Of a DNA stretch of 64,000 bases, positions 10,575 to 18,718 are shown piece by piece. This DNA is from Pleomorphomonas koreensis DSM 23070. GTDB taxonomy: Bacteria > Pseudomonadota > Alphaproteobacteria > Rhizobiales > Pleomorphomonadaceae. Where the stretch lies: positions 62,001 to 126,000 of the forward strand of contig NZ_AULH01000015.1 of assembly GCF_000425185.1 (NCBI RefSeq), written 5' to 3'. Every line of letters begins with the position of its first letter. The first letter of the stretch is position 1. The notes beneath the pieces were generated by a model. It was not told where the DNA came from and searched no databases. It was given only the letters and a program-made list of their open reading frames with translations. Made by a program: the position numbers and the translations under genes.

Positions 10575-12086
10575 ATGACGTCCGCTCGTCTAATCGTCGA
10601 CGCCGATTTTGCCATTTCCGATCTCGACCGCCGCGTGTTCGGCACCTTCGTCGAGCATATGGGGCGCTGCGTCTATACCGGCATCTTCGAGCCGGGCCAC
10701 CCTTCCGCCGACGAGAACGGCTTCCGCCAGGACGTCGCCGAACTCACCAAGGAACTCGGCGTCACCATCGTCCGCTATCCCGGCGGCAACTTCCTGTCCG
10801 GCTATAACTGGGAAGATGGCGTCGGTCCCAAGGAGCAGCGGCCGCGCCGCCTAGACCTCGCCTGGTTCTCGACCGAGACCAACGCCTTCGGCACCAACGA
10901 ATTCATCGACTGGTGCCGCCAGGTCGGCGTCGAGCCGATGTTCGGCGTCAACCTCGGCACGCGCGGCATCGACGATGCCCGCCGCTTCATCGAGTATTGC
11001 AACCATCCCGGCGGCACCGAGCTTTCCGAGATGCGCAAGAGCCACGGCTACGAGAAGCCGCACGACATCAAGTTCTGGTGCCTCGGCAACGAGATGGACG
11101 GCCCCTGGCAGATCGGCGCCAAGACGGCGGCCGAATACGGCCGCGCCGCCCACGAGACGGCCAAGGTGATGCGCTGGGTCGATCCGTCGATCGAGCTGGC
11201 CGCCTGCGGCTCGTCCAACCGCGACATGGCCACCTACGCCCGCTGGGAATACGAGGTGCTCGACCACTCGTTCGACCACGTCGACTTCATCTCGCTGCAC
11301 ACCTACTTCATGAACCCGCATGACTCGACCGAGGAGTTCCTCGGCAACGTCGAGCTGCTCGACTATTTCATCAAGGAAGTGGTGGCCATCGCCGACGCCG
11401 TGGCGGCCAACCGCCGCTCGCAGAAGCGCATCATGCTGTCGCTCGACGAGTGGAACGTCTGGTACAAGGCGCGCGGCCACGACGACCTCAGGAAGCCCGG
11501 CTGGCCCGAGCATCCGCCGCTGATCGAGGAGGTCTACAACACCGAGGACGCCCTGCTGATCGGTGGCGCGCTGATCACGCTGCTCAACAACGCCGACCGC
11601 GTCAAGTGCGCCTGCCTTGCCCAGCTGGTCAACATCATCGGCCCGATCATGACCGAGCAGGGTGGCCCGGCCTGGCGCCAGACCATCTTCCACCCCTTCG
11701 CGCTGACGGCGAAATACGCCCGCGGCCGGGTGCTGCGGACGCTCGCCACCTCCGGCAGCTACGCCGGCAAGACGGCCGAGGAGATGCCCTACCTGATCTC
11801 GGCCGTCACCGAGGACGAGAGCACCGGCGAGGTGGTGATCTTCGCGCTCAACCGCAATCTCGTCGAGCCGATGGACCTCAAGGTCGAGTTGCGCGGCTTC
11901 GGCGGCACGCGCGAGGTAGCCGAGGCGCTGCAGGTCTATCACCCCAACATGAAGGCGGTGAACACCAAGGACGCGCCCAACACGGTGGCGCCGGCGCCGA
12001 TCAAGTCGGTCGGCATCGAGAACGACACGCTGACGGCCAAGCTGATGCCCGGCAGCTGGAACGTCATCGTCACCAAGAAGGCCTGA
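10575..12086 (+). CDS. abfA: Alpha-N-arabinofuranosidase, GH51, cytoplasmic
   Basis: 503 residues, the normal length for bacterial GH51 enzymes. The acid/base glutamate is Glu173 in GNEMDGPW and the nucleophile Glu292 in LDEWNVWY; the N-terminal FGTFVEHMG and RYPGGNF segments are also typical. The enzyme releases terminal L-arabinofuranose from arabino-oligosaccharides. No signal peptide is present, so it acts on sugars already imported by the ABC system just upstream. The substrate of that importer is inferred from this enzyme. Confidence 0.95.
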   Translation: MTSARLIVDADFAISDLDRRVFGTFVEHMGRCVYTGIFEPGHPSADENGFRQDVAELTKELGVTIVRYPGGNFLSGYNWEDGVGPKEQRPRRLDLAWFSTETNAFGTNEFIDWCRQVGVEPMFGVNLGTRGIDDARRFIEYCNHPGGTELSEMRKSHGYEKPHDIKFWCLGNEMDGPWQIGAKTAAEYGRAAHETAKVMRWVDPSIELAACGSSNRDMATYARWEYEVLDHSFDHVDFISLHTYFMNPHDSTEEFLGNVELLDYFIKEVVAIADAVAANRRSQKRIMLSLDEWNVWYKARGHDDLRKPGWPEHPPLIEEVYNTEDALLIGGALITLLNNADRVKCACLAQLVNIIGPIMTEQGGPAWRQTIFHPFALTAKYARGRVLRTLATSGSYAGKTAEEMPYLISAVTEDESTGEVVIFALNRNLVEPMDLKVELRGFGGTREVAEALQVYHPNMKAVNTKDAPNTVAPAPIKSVGIENDTLTAKLMPGSWNVIVTKKA

Positions 12087-12209
12087 CGCGGGGCACCGGG
12101 CGGCGGCCGCTTCCCCGGCCCCGCCTCGCCCGCCGATCGTCCGCCGCGGCGCTCCGTGTCGCCGGCGGCCGATCCGCCGGCCGGCCGTCATCGGCCGGCC
12201 AGCCCGCAG

Positions 12210-12241
12210 GAACGCCGCGGCCTCCCCCGGTCGCGGCGTTC
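12210..12241 (+). terminator. Hairpin terminator after the arabinofuranosidase gene
   Basis: GAACGCCGCG (12210-12219) pairs with CGCGGCGTTC (12232-12241), followed by GTCGTTTCGG. Ten-base stem, weak T content. Confidence 0.55.
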
Positions 12242-12372
12242 GTCGTTTCGGAAGGCGGGGCAGCCGCCGGACCGCCCAGCACAACGACGAGTGCCGGCGC
12301 CGCGCCCGGAGGGTTACAAATCGCCGGCGGTCGGGATATGCATAGACGGCGCCACCGAACTTCGAGACCAAC

Positions 12373-13383
12373 GTGAAACCGCGCACGACAATCCGTGACG
12401 TTGCCAGCAAGGCCGGCGTGTCCGTCGGCACGGTGTCGCGGGTCGTCAACGGGCACCCATCGGTCACCGAGGCCAAGAAGCGCGCCGTGCTTGACGTTAT
12501 TGCCGAGCTGGGATTCCAGCCGGACGCCGCCGCGCAGAGCTTGCGACGGGGCACCAACCGCACGCTCGGCGTGGTCATTCCCGACCTGCGCAATCCGTTC
12601 TTCGCCGAACTGATGCAGCACATCGAGCTGCGCGCCAAGGAACACGGCTACAGCGTGCTGTTCGCCAGCTCCGACGAGCAGGCCGACAGCGAGGCGGAGT
12701 TGATCGCCAACCTGGTGCGCCGCAAGGTCGAGGGCGTGGTGCTGGTGCCCAGCAACCGCGCCGAGACGATCGCCAATCCCGATGGCGTGCGGCTCGTCGT
12801 CGTCGATCGGCGCGTCGCCGGCCACCCCTTCGTCGCCGCCGACCACCGGGCCGGAGCACGGATGGCCAGCGAGTATCTGGTGTCGCTCGGCCACCGGCGC
12901 ATCGCCTGCATTTCCGGCCCGGAAAACTCGTTCGTCGCCCGCGAGCGGCTGGCCGGTTTCATGGATGTGATGGCCGGCCGCCTCGCCGAATCCGGGCTCG
13001 ATCCGGCATCCTGCGTCATCTCCGCTCCCTTCGACTACAACGGAGGCCGCGAGGCGGCCAAGGCGCTGCTGGCCGACGGCGGTCCGCAACCGACGGCGAT
13101 CTTCGCCTGCTCGGACCAGCAGGCCATCGGCGTGCTGCGCGCCGCCTTCGACCGTCGCATTGCCGTCCCGGACCAGCTGTCGGTCATCGGTTTCGACGAC
13201 ATCCTGATTTCCGATCTGGTGGCGCCGCGCCTGACGACGGCCGCACAGCCGGTGGCGTCGATCGCCAATTGCGCCACCGATCTGCTGATCGGCGGCGAGC
13301 CGCTCGATGCCAAGGCAAGCTATATCTTCCCTTGCACGATGGTACGGCGCGAGACCTGCGCCCCGCCGCATCGAGACAAGTAA
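12373..13383 (+). CDS. LacI-family transcriptional regulator
   Basis: 336 residues. The N-terminal helix-turn-helix and hinge read TIRDVASKAGVSVGTVSRVVNG (residues 6-27), followed by a periplasmic-binding-protein-like sugar domain with the VIGFDD signature. The start is a GTG with no clear ribosome site; no better in-frame start exists upstream. The gene precedes a ribose-type ABC operon on the same strand whose promoter carries two AACGTT-centred palindromes, the kind of site LacI relatives bind. Specific control of that operon is likely but inferred. Confidence 0.92.
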   Translation: MKPRTTIRDVASKAGVSVGTVSRVVNGHPSVTEAKKRAVLDVIAELGFQPDAAAQSLRRGTNRTLGVVIPDLRNPFFAELMQHIELRAKEHGYSVLFASSDEQADSEAELIANLVRRKVEGVVLVPSNRAETIANPDGVRLVVVDRRVAGHPFVAADHRAGARMASEYLVSLGHRRIACISGPENSFVARERLAGFMDVMAGRLAESGLDPASCVISAPFDYNGGREAAKALLADGGPQPTAIFACSDQQAIGVLRAAFDRRIAVPDQLSVIGFDDILISDLVAPRLTTAAQPVASIANCATDLLIGGEPLDAKASYIFPCTMVRRETCAPPHRDK

Positions 13384-13474
13384 CAATCGCGGCCGGACCA
13401 ACGCGCCCTGCTTTCCTTGTAAATATTGAGTATTTCCGCCCGCCTCGACTTTGGTCGGAAGGCTCCCTCTTGCC

Positions 13475-13503
13475 TTGATGCCGCTGTTCCATACTGATAT
13501 CGT
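13475..13503 (+). promoter_or_regulatory. Putative promoter of the ribose-type ABC operon
   Basis: TTGATG (13475-13480) and TATCGT (13498-13503) are spaced by 17 bases. The predicted start falls on the palindrome at 13510-13519. Confidence 0.45.
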
Positions 13504-13509
13504 CATTTG

Positions 13510-13558
13510 GAAACGTTTCATCGGGCCGTACATGGGTCTGGCTCAAAGAAAACGTTCG
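13510..13558 (+). promoter_or_regulatory. Pair of LacI-type operator sites
   Basis: GAAACGTTTC (13510-13519) is a perfect ten-base palindrome. A second, weaker site, GAAAACGTTCGC (13548-13558 region, core AACGTT at 13551-13556), lies 39 bases further on. Both are centred on CG like classical LacI/CcpA-family operators. The upstream LacI gene is the expected binder. Confidence 0.55.
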
Positions 13559-13572
13559 CTTGGGAGGACATG

Positions 13573-14553
13573 ATGACTTCATTTTCTTCGGACGGCCGGA
13601 CTCTGTTCGGCGTAAGCCGCCGCCAGTTGCTGGTGGCCGGCGCCGCCGGGTCGCTGGTTCTGGTCTCGGGTGCGCTGCCGGTGTTCGCGGCGGACAAGAA
13701 GCCCAAGGTTGGCCTGGTGATGAAGTCGCTCGCCAACGAGTTCTTCAAGCAGATGCAGGCCGGCGCCGAGAAATACGCGGACGAGAACAAGGACAAGTTC
13801 GACTTTAAGGCCGTCGGCATGAAGGACGAGCGCGACTTTGCGGCCCAGGTGGATGCGGTCGAGAATTTCGTCACCCAGAAGTACGACATCATCGTCGTCG
13901 CCCCGGCCGATTCCAAGGCCATGGTCACCCCGCTGGCCAAGGCGGTGAAGGCCGGCGTCGTCGTCATCAACATCGACGTCGAGCTTGATCAGGAAGCCAA
14001 GAAGAAGGCGGGCATCGATCTCGCCTTCTTCGGGCCCGACAACCGCGAAGGCGCCCTTCTGGCCGGCAATGCGCTGGCCAAGGACCTCGGCGAAGGCGGC
14101 AAGGTGGTCATCCTGGAGGGCAATCCGGAGGCCGACAACGCCCAGCAGCGCAAGAAGGGCTTCGACGACGCCGTCGCCGCTGGCAAGCTGCAACTGCTCG
14201 ACAGCAAGACGGCCCATTGGGAAACCGAGGAAGCCAACACGCTGATGACCAACTTCCTGACGAAGTACAACGACATCCAGGGCGTCATGGCCGCCAACGA
14301 TTCCATGGCCCTCGGCGTCGTCAAGGCGCTCGACAGCGCCGGCCTCGCCGGCAAGATCAAGGTGGTCGGCTTCGACAACATCCCCGCCGTGCAGCCGCTG
14401 ATCAAGGCCGGCAAGATGCTGGCCACCGTCGAGCAGTACGGCGCCAAGATGGCCGCCATGGGCATCGACTACGGTCTGCGCCAGATGGCCGGCGAGACGT
14501 TCACCGGCTGGGTCAAGACCGACATCAAGCTGATCACCGCCGCCGATCTCTGA
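13573..14553 (+). CDS. Ribose-type ABC substrate-binding protein with Tat-like signal
   Basis: 326 residues. The N-terminus has a twin-arginine motif SRRQLLV followed by a long Ala/Gly-rich hydrophobic stretch and an FAADKK cleavage region, so Tat export is plausible. The mature part is a periplasmic-binding-protein type 1 fold (RbsB-like) with MKSLANEFF and VVGFDNI segments. ATG codons at 13570 and 13573 are adjacent; GGGAGGA at 13562-13568 is better spaced for the second. First gene of a binding protein - ATPase - permease operon; the sugar is unknown. Confidence 0.88.
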   Translation: MTSFSSDGRTLFGVSRRQLLVAGAAGSLVLVSGALPVFAADKKPKVGLVMKSLANEFFKQMQAGAEKYADENKDKFDFKAVGMKDERDFAAQVDAVENFVTQKYDIIVVAPADSKAMVTPLAKAVKAGVVVINIDVELDQEAKKKAGIDLAFFGPDNREGALLAGNALAKDLGEGGKVVILEGNPEADNAQQRKKGFDDAVAAGKLQLLDSKTAHWETEEANTLMTNFLTKYNDIQGVMAANDSMALGVVKALDSAGLAGKIKVVGFDNIPAVQPLIKAGKMLATVEQYGAKMAAMGIDYGLRQMAGETFTGWVKTDIKLITAADL

Positions 14554-14579
14554 CCGGTTGCCGCTGGTACGATCTCCGG

Positions 14580-14606
14580 CCCGGCGCGGGTATTCCCCGC
14601 GCCGGG
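14580..14606 (+). terminator. GC-rich intercistronic hairpin after the ribose-type binding-protein gene
   Basis: CCCGGCGCGGG (14580-14590) pairs perfectly with CCCGCGCCGGG (14596-14606) around a five-base loop. No T run follows. Its place mirrors the hairpin after the other binding-protein gene. Confidence 0.55.
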
Positions 14607-14647
14607 TTCCGTTCCCGGCGCGTCGGCGCATTCAGCGTGCTTCATCC

Positions 14648-16225
14648 ATGACCACAGACCTCAACGAGACGGCGCCGGACGCCGATCACCTCTCGGCGGC
14701 GCCGGGGCAGGACAGAACCGCCGGGCCGATCCTCAGGCTCCAGGGCGTCGGCAAGCGTTTTCCGGGCGTCGTCGCCCTGCGCGACGTCAGCTTCGAGGTC
14801 CGGCGCGGCGAGGGGCACGTCTTGCTCGGCGAGAACGGCGCCGGCAAGTCGACGCTGATCAACCTGCTCGGCGGCCTGTTTCCGCCCGACGAGGGGAGCA
14901 TCTGGTTCGATGGTGCGCCCTATCGCCCGGCCTCGCCGCTCGAAGCGTTCAGCAAGGGCATCCGCGTCGTCCACCAGGAACTCAATCTGCTCTCCAACCT
15001 GACGGTGGCCGAGAACCTGCTGTTCGAGCGGCTGCCGAGCCGGCGTGGCCTCGTCAATTTCCGCGAGATGAATCGCCGCGCTACCGAACTGCTGTCGGAG
15101 GTCGGCCTGGACATCTCCCCGTCGACCCTCGTCAGCCGGCTCGGCGTCGCGCAGATGCAGCTGGTGGAGATCGCCAAGGCGCTCGCCCATGAGAGCAAGT
15201 TGCTGGTGCTGGACGAGCCGACGGCGACGCTGACCTCGAAGGAGGTCGACCGGCTGTTCGAGATCCTGCACCGCCTCAAGGCGCGCAACGTCACGACGCT
15301 CTACATTTCGCATCGCCTGCAGGAGATCTACGAAGTGGGCGATCGCGTCACCGTGCTGCGCGATGGCCAGCATGTGACGACGCGGCCGCTTCAGGGGCTC
15401 GGCATTCCCGATATCGTGCGCCTGATGGTGGGCCGCACCATCGAGGATCAGGGGGTGTTTCGCGACGACGTCCAGCCGTCGGGCGAGGCGCTGGCCGTCG
15501 AGAACCTTCGCCTGACCGAAACCAGCCCGCCGATCGGCTTCTCGGTACAGCGGGGCGAAATCGTCGGCATCGCCGGTCTGGTCGGCAGCGGCCGCACCGA
15601 AGCCGTGCGGGCCATCTTCGGCGCCGATCCCAGGGCGGCCGGTACCATCAGCGTCGGCGGTCGCCCCGTCACCATCGCCTCGCCCAAGGATGCGGTCGCC
15701 GCCGGCATCTGCCTGATGACCGAGGATCGCAAGCAGCAGGGCCTGCTGCTCGACATGAGCTGCGCCGAGAACATCACCATCACCGATCTCAGGCGCCTGT
15801 CGCACCGGGGGCTGCTCGACCGCGCCGGGGAGAACGCCGCCTCGAAAAGACTGGTCGCCGGCCTGCGCATCAAGACGCCGAGCGTCTTCCACAAGGTCGG
15901 CACCTTCTCGGGCGGCAACCAGCAGAAGGTGGTGATCGCCAAGTGGCTCTACCGCGGCTCGAGCGCGCTGATCTGCGACGAGCCGACGCGCGGCATCGAC
16001 GTCGGCGCCAAGGCCGAGATCTACGAGTTGATGGGGCGCCTCGCCGCCGAGGGCAAGGGCATCCTGGTGGTGTCCTCCGACCTGCCGGAGCTGATGTCGA
16101 TCTGCCATCGCATCCTGGTCTTCTCCAAGGGGCGCATCGCCGGCGAAGTGCCGCGCGCCGAATTCGACCAGAACCGCATTCTCTCGCTTGCCTATGAGGA
16201 GTATGGACGTGCCCGAGGGAACTGA
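14648..16225 (+). CDS. Ribose-type sugar ABC transporter ATP-binding protein with two nucleotide domains
   Basis: 525 residues with two tandem ABC domains as in RbsA/XylG/MglA. The first has Walker A GENGAGKST (residues 61-69) and Walker B LLVLDEPTATL; the second has a degenerate P-loop (GLVGSGRTE), signature FSGGNQQK and ALICDEPTRGIDVG. Start ATG lacks a strong ribosome site. The stop lies within the next gene's start region, indicating coupling. It energises uptake through the permease that follows. Confidence 0.93.
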   Translation: MTTDLNETAPDADHLSAAPGQDRTAGPILRLQGVGKRFPGVVALRDVSFEVRRGEGHVLLGENGAGKSTLINLLGGLFPPDEGSIWFDGAPYRPASPLEAFSKGIRVVHQELNLLSNLTVAENLLFERLPSRRGLVNFREMNRRATELLSEVGLDISPSTLVSRLGVAQMQLVEIAKALAHESKLLVLDEPTATLTSKEVDRLFEILHRLKARNVTTLYISHRLQEIYEVGDRVTVLRDGQHVTTRPLQGLGIPDIVRLMVGRTIEDQGVFRDDVQPSGEALAVENLRLTETSPPIGFSVQRGEIVGIAGLVGSGRTEAVRAIFGADPRAAGTISVGGRPVTIASPKDAVAAGICLMTEDRKQQGLLLDMSCAENITITDLRRLSHRGLLDRAGENAASKRLVAGLRIKTPSVFHKVGTFSGGNQQKVVIAKWLYRGSSALICDEPTRGIDVGAKAEIYELMGRLAAEGKGILVVSSDLPELMSICHRILVFSKGRIAGEVPRAEFDQNRILSLAYEEYGRARGN

Positions 16226-17231
16226 ACGCGCCGACGGGCGCAAGACCGGATCGGTGTGGGACAACGTCCTGCGCATCTCCATGCGCGAAGCGGGGGTTGC
16301 CATCGCGCTGGTGATCATCGTGCTGTTCTTCTCGGCAACCGCGCCCTATTTCGCGACCCCGGAAAACTTCCTGAAGATCTTCGTGCAGATCGCCATCAAC
16401 ACCGTGCTGGCCGCCGGCATGACCTTCGTCATCCTGACCGGCGGCATCGATCTGTCGGTCGGTTCGGTTCTGGCATTGTGCACGGTGATCGGCGCCACCA
16501 TCATGGTCGACGAGAGCCTGTCGCCCTGGGTATCGATCCCGCTGGCGCTTGTCGCCTGCATGGCCACGGGCGCCGCCTGCGGTGCCGTCAACGGCTGGAT
16601 CTGCGAGACCTGGAAGGTCCCCTCCTTCATCGTCACGCTCGGCATGCTCAACGTGGCGAGCGGTCTCGCCCGCGTGGTGTCGGGCAACTCCACCATCACC
16701 GGCCTGCCGCAGTCCTTCGTCGATTTCGGCAACGAGATCTACTTCGGCGTCTTCCCGTCCATCTTCCTGGTGGCGATCATCGTCATCCTGATCGGCTGGT
16801 TCATCCTGCGCTTCACGGTGTTCGGCCGGTTCGTCTTCGCCATCGGCACCAACGAGGAGGCGGTCCGCCTGTCGGGCCACAATCCCCGCGTCTTCAAGAT
16901 CGCCGTGTTCACGCTGAGCGGGCTGACCGCCGGCATCGCCGCCATGGTCTACCTGTTGCGCCTCAATGTCGGCAGCCCGATCGCCGGCAGCGGCTACGAA
17001 CTCAACGCCATCGCGGCGGTGATCATCGGCGGCACATCGCTGTCGGGCGGCAAGGGCTCGATCATCGGCACGCTGGTCGGCGCCTGCATCCTGCAAGTGC
17101 TGGCGACCGGCCTGCAGTTGCTCGGCGCCGAAGACAACGTCAAGCCGATCGTCATCGGCACGGTCATCGTCCTCGCCGTCGTCCTCGACACCTATCGCAA
17201 CCGCCTGCTGCGCGTGCTCGAGTCGCGCTGA
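16203..17231 (+). CDS. Ribose-type ABC transporter permease (RbsC/XylH family)
   Basis: 342 residues, eight to ten membrane segments, with the family's LTGGIDLSVGS and GGTSLSGGKGS segments. It overlaps the ATPase gene by 23 bases. The ATG at 16203 is one base from GAGGAG (16196-16201), whereas an in-frame GTG at 16209 is seven bases away, so the true start may be the GTG. Completes the importer begun at 13573. A tRNA gene lies downstream on the other strand. Confidence 0.9.
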   Translation: MDVPEGTERADGRKTGSVWDNVLRISMREAGVAIALVIIVLFFSATAPYFATPENFLKIFVQIAINTVLAAGMTFVILTGGIDLSVGSVLALCTVIGATIMVDESLSPWVSIPLALVACMATGAACGAVNGWICETWKVPSFIVTLGMLNVASGLARVVSGNSTITGLPQSFVDFGNEIYFGVFPSIFLVAIIVILIGWFILRFTVFGRFVFAIGTNEEAVRLSGHNPRVFKIAVFTLSGLTAGIAAMVYLLRLNVGSPIAGSGYELNAIAAVIIGGTSLSGGKGSIIGTLVGACILQVLATGLQLLGAEDNVKPIVIGTVIVLAVVLDTYRNRLLRVLESR

Positions 17232-17397
17232 GGAAATCCCGGCCGCGACGGCATCGCTCACACCGAACTCCACGGCCGAAAGGCCGGACGGAGCCAATAG
17301 GTTCGCCGCCATCGCGGCGGTCCGAAACGGGCAATGAAAACCGCCGCCGACCGCATCGGCCGACCGCTCTTCATCGCGTCGATCTGAGTGAAATGTT

Positions 17398-17473
17398 TGG
17401 CACTCCCAACCGGACTCGAACCGGTGTTTTCGCCGTGAGAGGGCGACGTCCTAGACCGCTAGACGATGGGAGC
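17398..17473 (-). tRNA. tRNA-Glu (anticodon CTC)
   Basis: The minus strand folds into a 76-base cloverleaf: acceptor GCTCCCA/TGGGAGT, an anticodon arm with loop CTCTCAC giving anticodon CTC, GGTTCGAGTCC T-arm, and an encoded CCA at the 3' end (17398-17400). It reads GAG codons. Confidence 0.95.
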
Positions 17474-17722
17474 GCGGTGCGCTTTTGCAAGCGTGGGGCG
17501 GATATAGCGAAGCCCGTGGGAGAGCGCAAGCGGGAATTTCATTTTCCGGCCCGGCTTTCCAAGGCGATTCTCCAAGGATCTGATCCTGCTGCCGGTTTGC
17601 CGCTCCGACCGGTGGTCGGAGCGCGGATTGCCGTCTTTCGCCCGCAGCTCCAGCCGGCGTCATTCCCCCGCCCGGCCGACTTGCCGCTGGACATCGGCGC
17701 CGCCAGCGGCCATAACAGGCCC

Positions 17723-17822
17723 GTTCCGAGGGGTGTCCTCCATCCGGGAGGGCTGAGATGATCCGCGTGGCGGATCGAACCCTTCGAACCTGATCCGGGT
17801 CATACCGGCGAAGGGACGGAAC
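17723..17822 (+). promoter_or_regulatory. TPP riboswitch (thi box)
   Basis: Closing stem GTTCCG (17723-17728) / CGGAAC (17817-17822) holds the two thi-box cores: GGGCTGAGAT at 17750-17759 and CCTGATCCGGGT followed by CATACCGGCGAAGGGA. Thiamine pyrophosphate binding should shut down the transporter genes that follow. The 100 bases between the switch and the thiX ATG hold the expression platform; the GGGGGG ribosome site at 17912-17917 and C-rich segments near 17881 could pair, suggesting control of translation. Confidence 0.95.
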
Positions 17823-17921
17823 CTCATGGCCCCGCCGCGCTGCTCGCGGCCCATCGGCCATGCTTCCCCCGACGCCGCCGGCCCGCCGCCCTTTGCGGGG
17901 CGACATGTGACGGGGGGTCCG

Positions 17922-18698
17922 ATGGCGCGCTCAAAGACTGTCCTGGCGACCGGCCGCGGCGTCGCCGTGCAGGCCCTGCTGTCCTTCGGCGTCGTGCTCG
18001 TCCTCTGGCAAGCGGCGGCGAGCGCCCTGGCCCTGCCCGCCTTTCTGCTGCCATCGCCGGCCGATGTCGTCGGTGCCTACGCCGCCTACGGCTCGCGCCT
18101 TGTTGCCGAAGCCGGCGTCACGCTGCTGGAGACGCTGATCGGCCTTGTCGCCGGCGTCGCCTTCGGCATCCTCGCCGGGCTCGCCACCTCCGCCTCGCCG
18201 CTCCTCCATCGGCTGCTGTCGCCGATCCTGGTGGTCAGCCAGGCGCTGCCGGTGTTCGCGCTGGCGCCGCTCCTGGTGCTGTGGTTCGGCTTCGGCCTCG
18301 CCTCCAAGGTGGTGATGACCAGCCTGGTCATCTTCTTCCCCGTTGCCTCGGCCTTCGCCGACGGCCTCCGCCGCACGCCGCCGCACTTCCTCGACCTCGC
18401 CCGCCTCAACGGCGCCGGCCGCCTCAGGACGCTGCGGCTCATCCGCGTGCCGGCGGCGCTGCCGGCGCTCACCACCGGCATCCGCGTCGCCGCCGTCTAC
18501 GCGCCGATCGGCGCGGTGATCGGCGAGTGGGTCGGCGCCTCGCGCGGCCTCGGCCTTCTGATGGTGCAGGCCAACGCCCGCATGCAGACGCCGCTGTTGT
18601 TCGCCGCCCTCGGCATGCTGGCCGCCGCGACGCTGCTCCTCAAGATCGCCGTCGACCGGCTGATGCTCCGCCTCATTCCCTGGATCGAGAAAGACTGA
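17922..18698 (+). CDS. thiX: Thiamine-precursor ABC transporter permease ThiX
   Basis: 258 residues with six membrane segments and the permease loop LDLARLNGAGRLRTLRLIRVP that contacts an ATPase. The riboswitch directly upstream and the NMT1/ThiY-type binding protein downstream identify it as part of the ThiXYZ importer for hydroxymethylpyrimidine-type thiamine precursors. ATG 17922 follows GGGGGG at 17912-17917. An in-frame ATG at 17826 would add 32 Pro/Gly-rich residues but has no ribosome site. The ATPase gene thiZ is not beside it. Confidence 0.88.
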   Translation: MARSKTVLATGRGVAVQALLSFGVVLVLWQAAASALALPAFLLPSPADVVGAYAAYGSRLVAEAGVTLLETLIGLVAGVAFGILAGLATSASPLLHRLLSPILVVSQALPVFALAPLLVLWFGFGLASKVVMTSLVIFFPVASAFADGLRRTPPHFLDLARLNGAGRLRTLRLIRVPAALPALTTGIRVAAVYAPIGAVIGEWVGASRGLGLLMVQANARMQTPLLFAALGMLAAATLLLKIAVDRLMLRLIPWIEKD

Positions 18699-18718
18699 CA
18701 CAAGAAAGGACTTCGCCC

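Noticed and set aside
12100-12310. REP-like repeat element in the GC-rich palindromes after the arabinofuranosidase gene
   Set aside because: Palindromes are different from each other and not seen elsewhere in the window; one is simply a terminator.
17826-17921. N-terminal extension of thiX from the ATG at 17826
   Set aside because: No ribosome site, lies four bases from the riboswitch stem, and adds a Pro/Gly-rich stretch not typical for ThiX.
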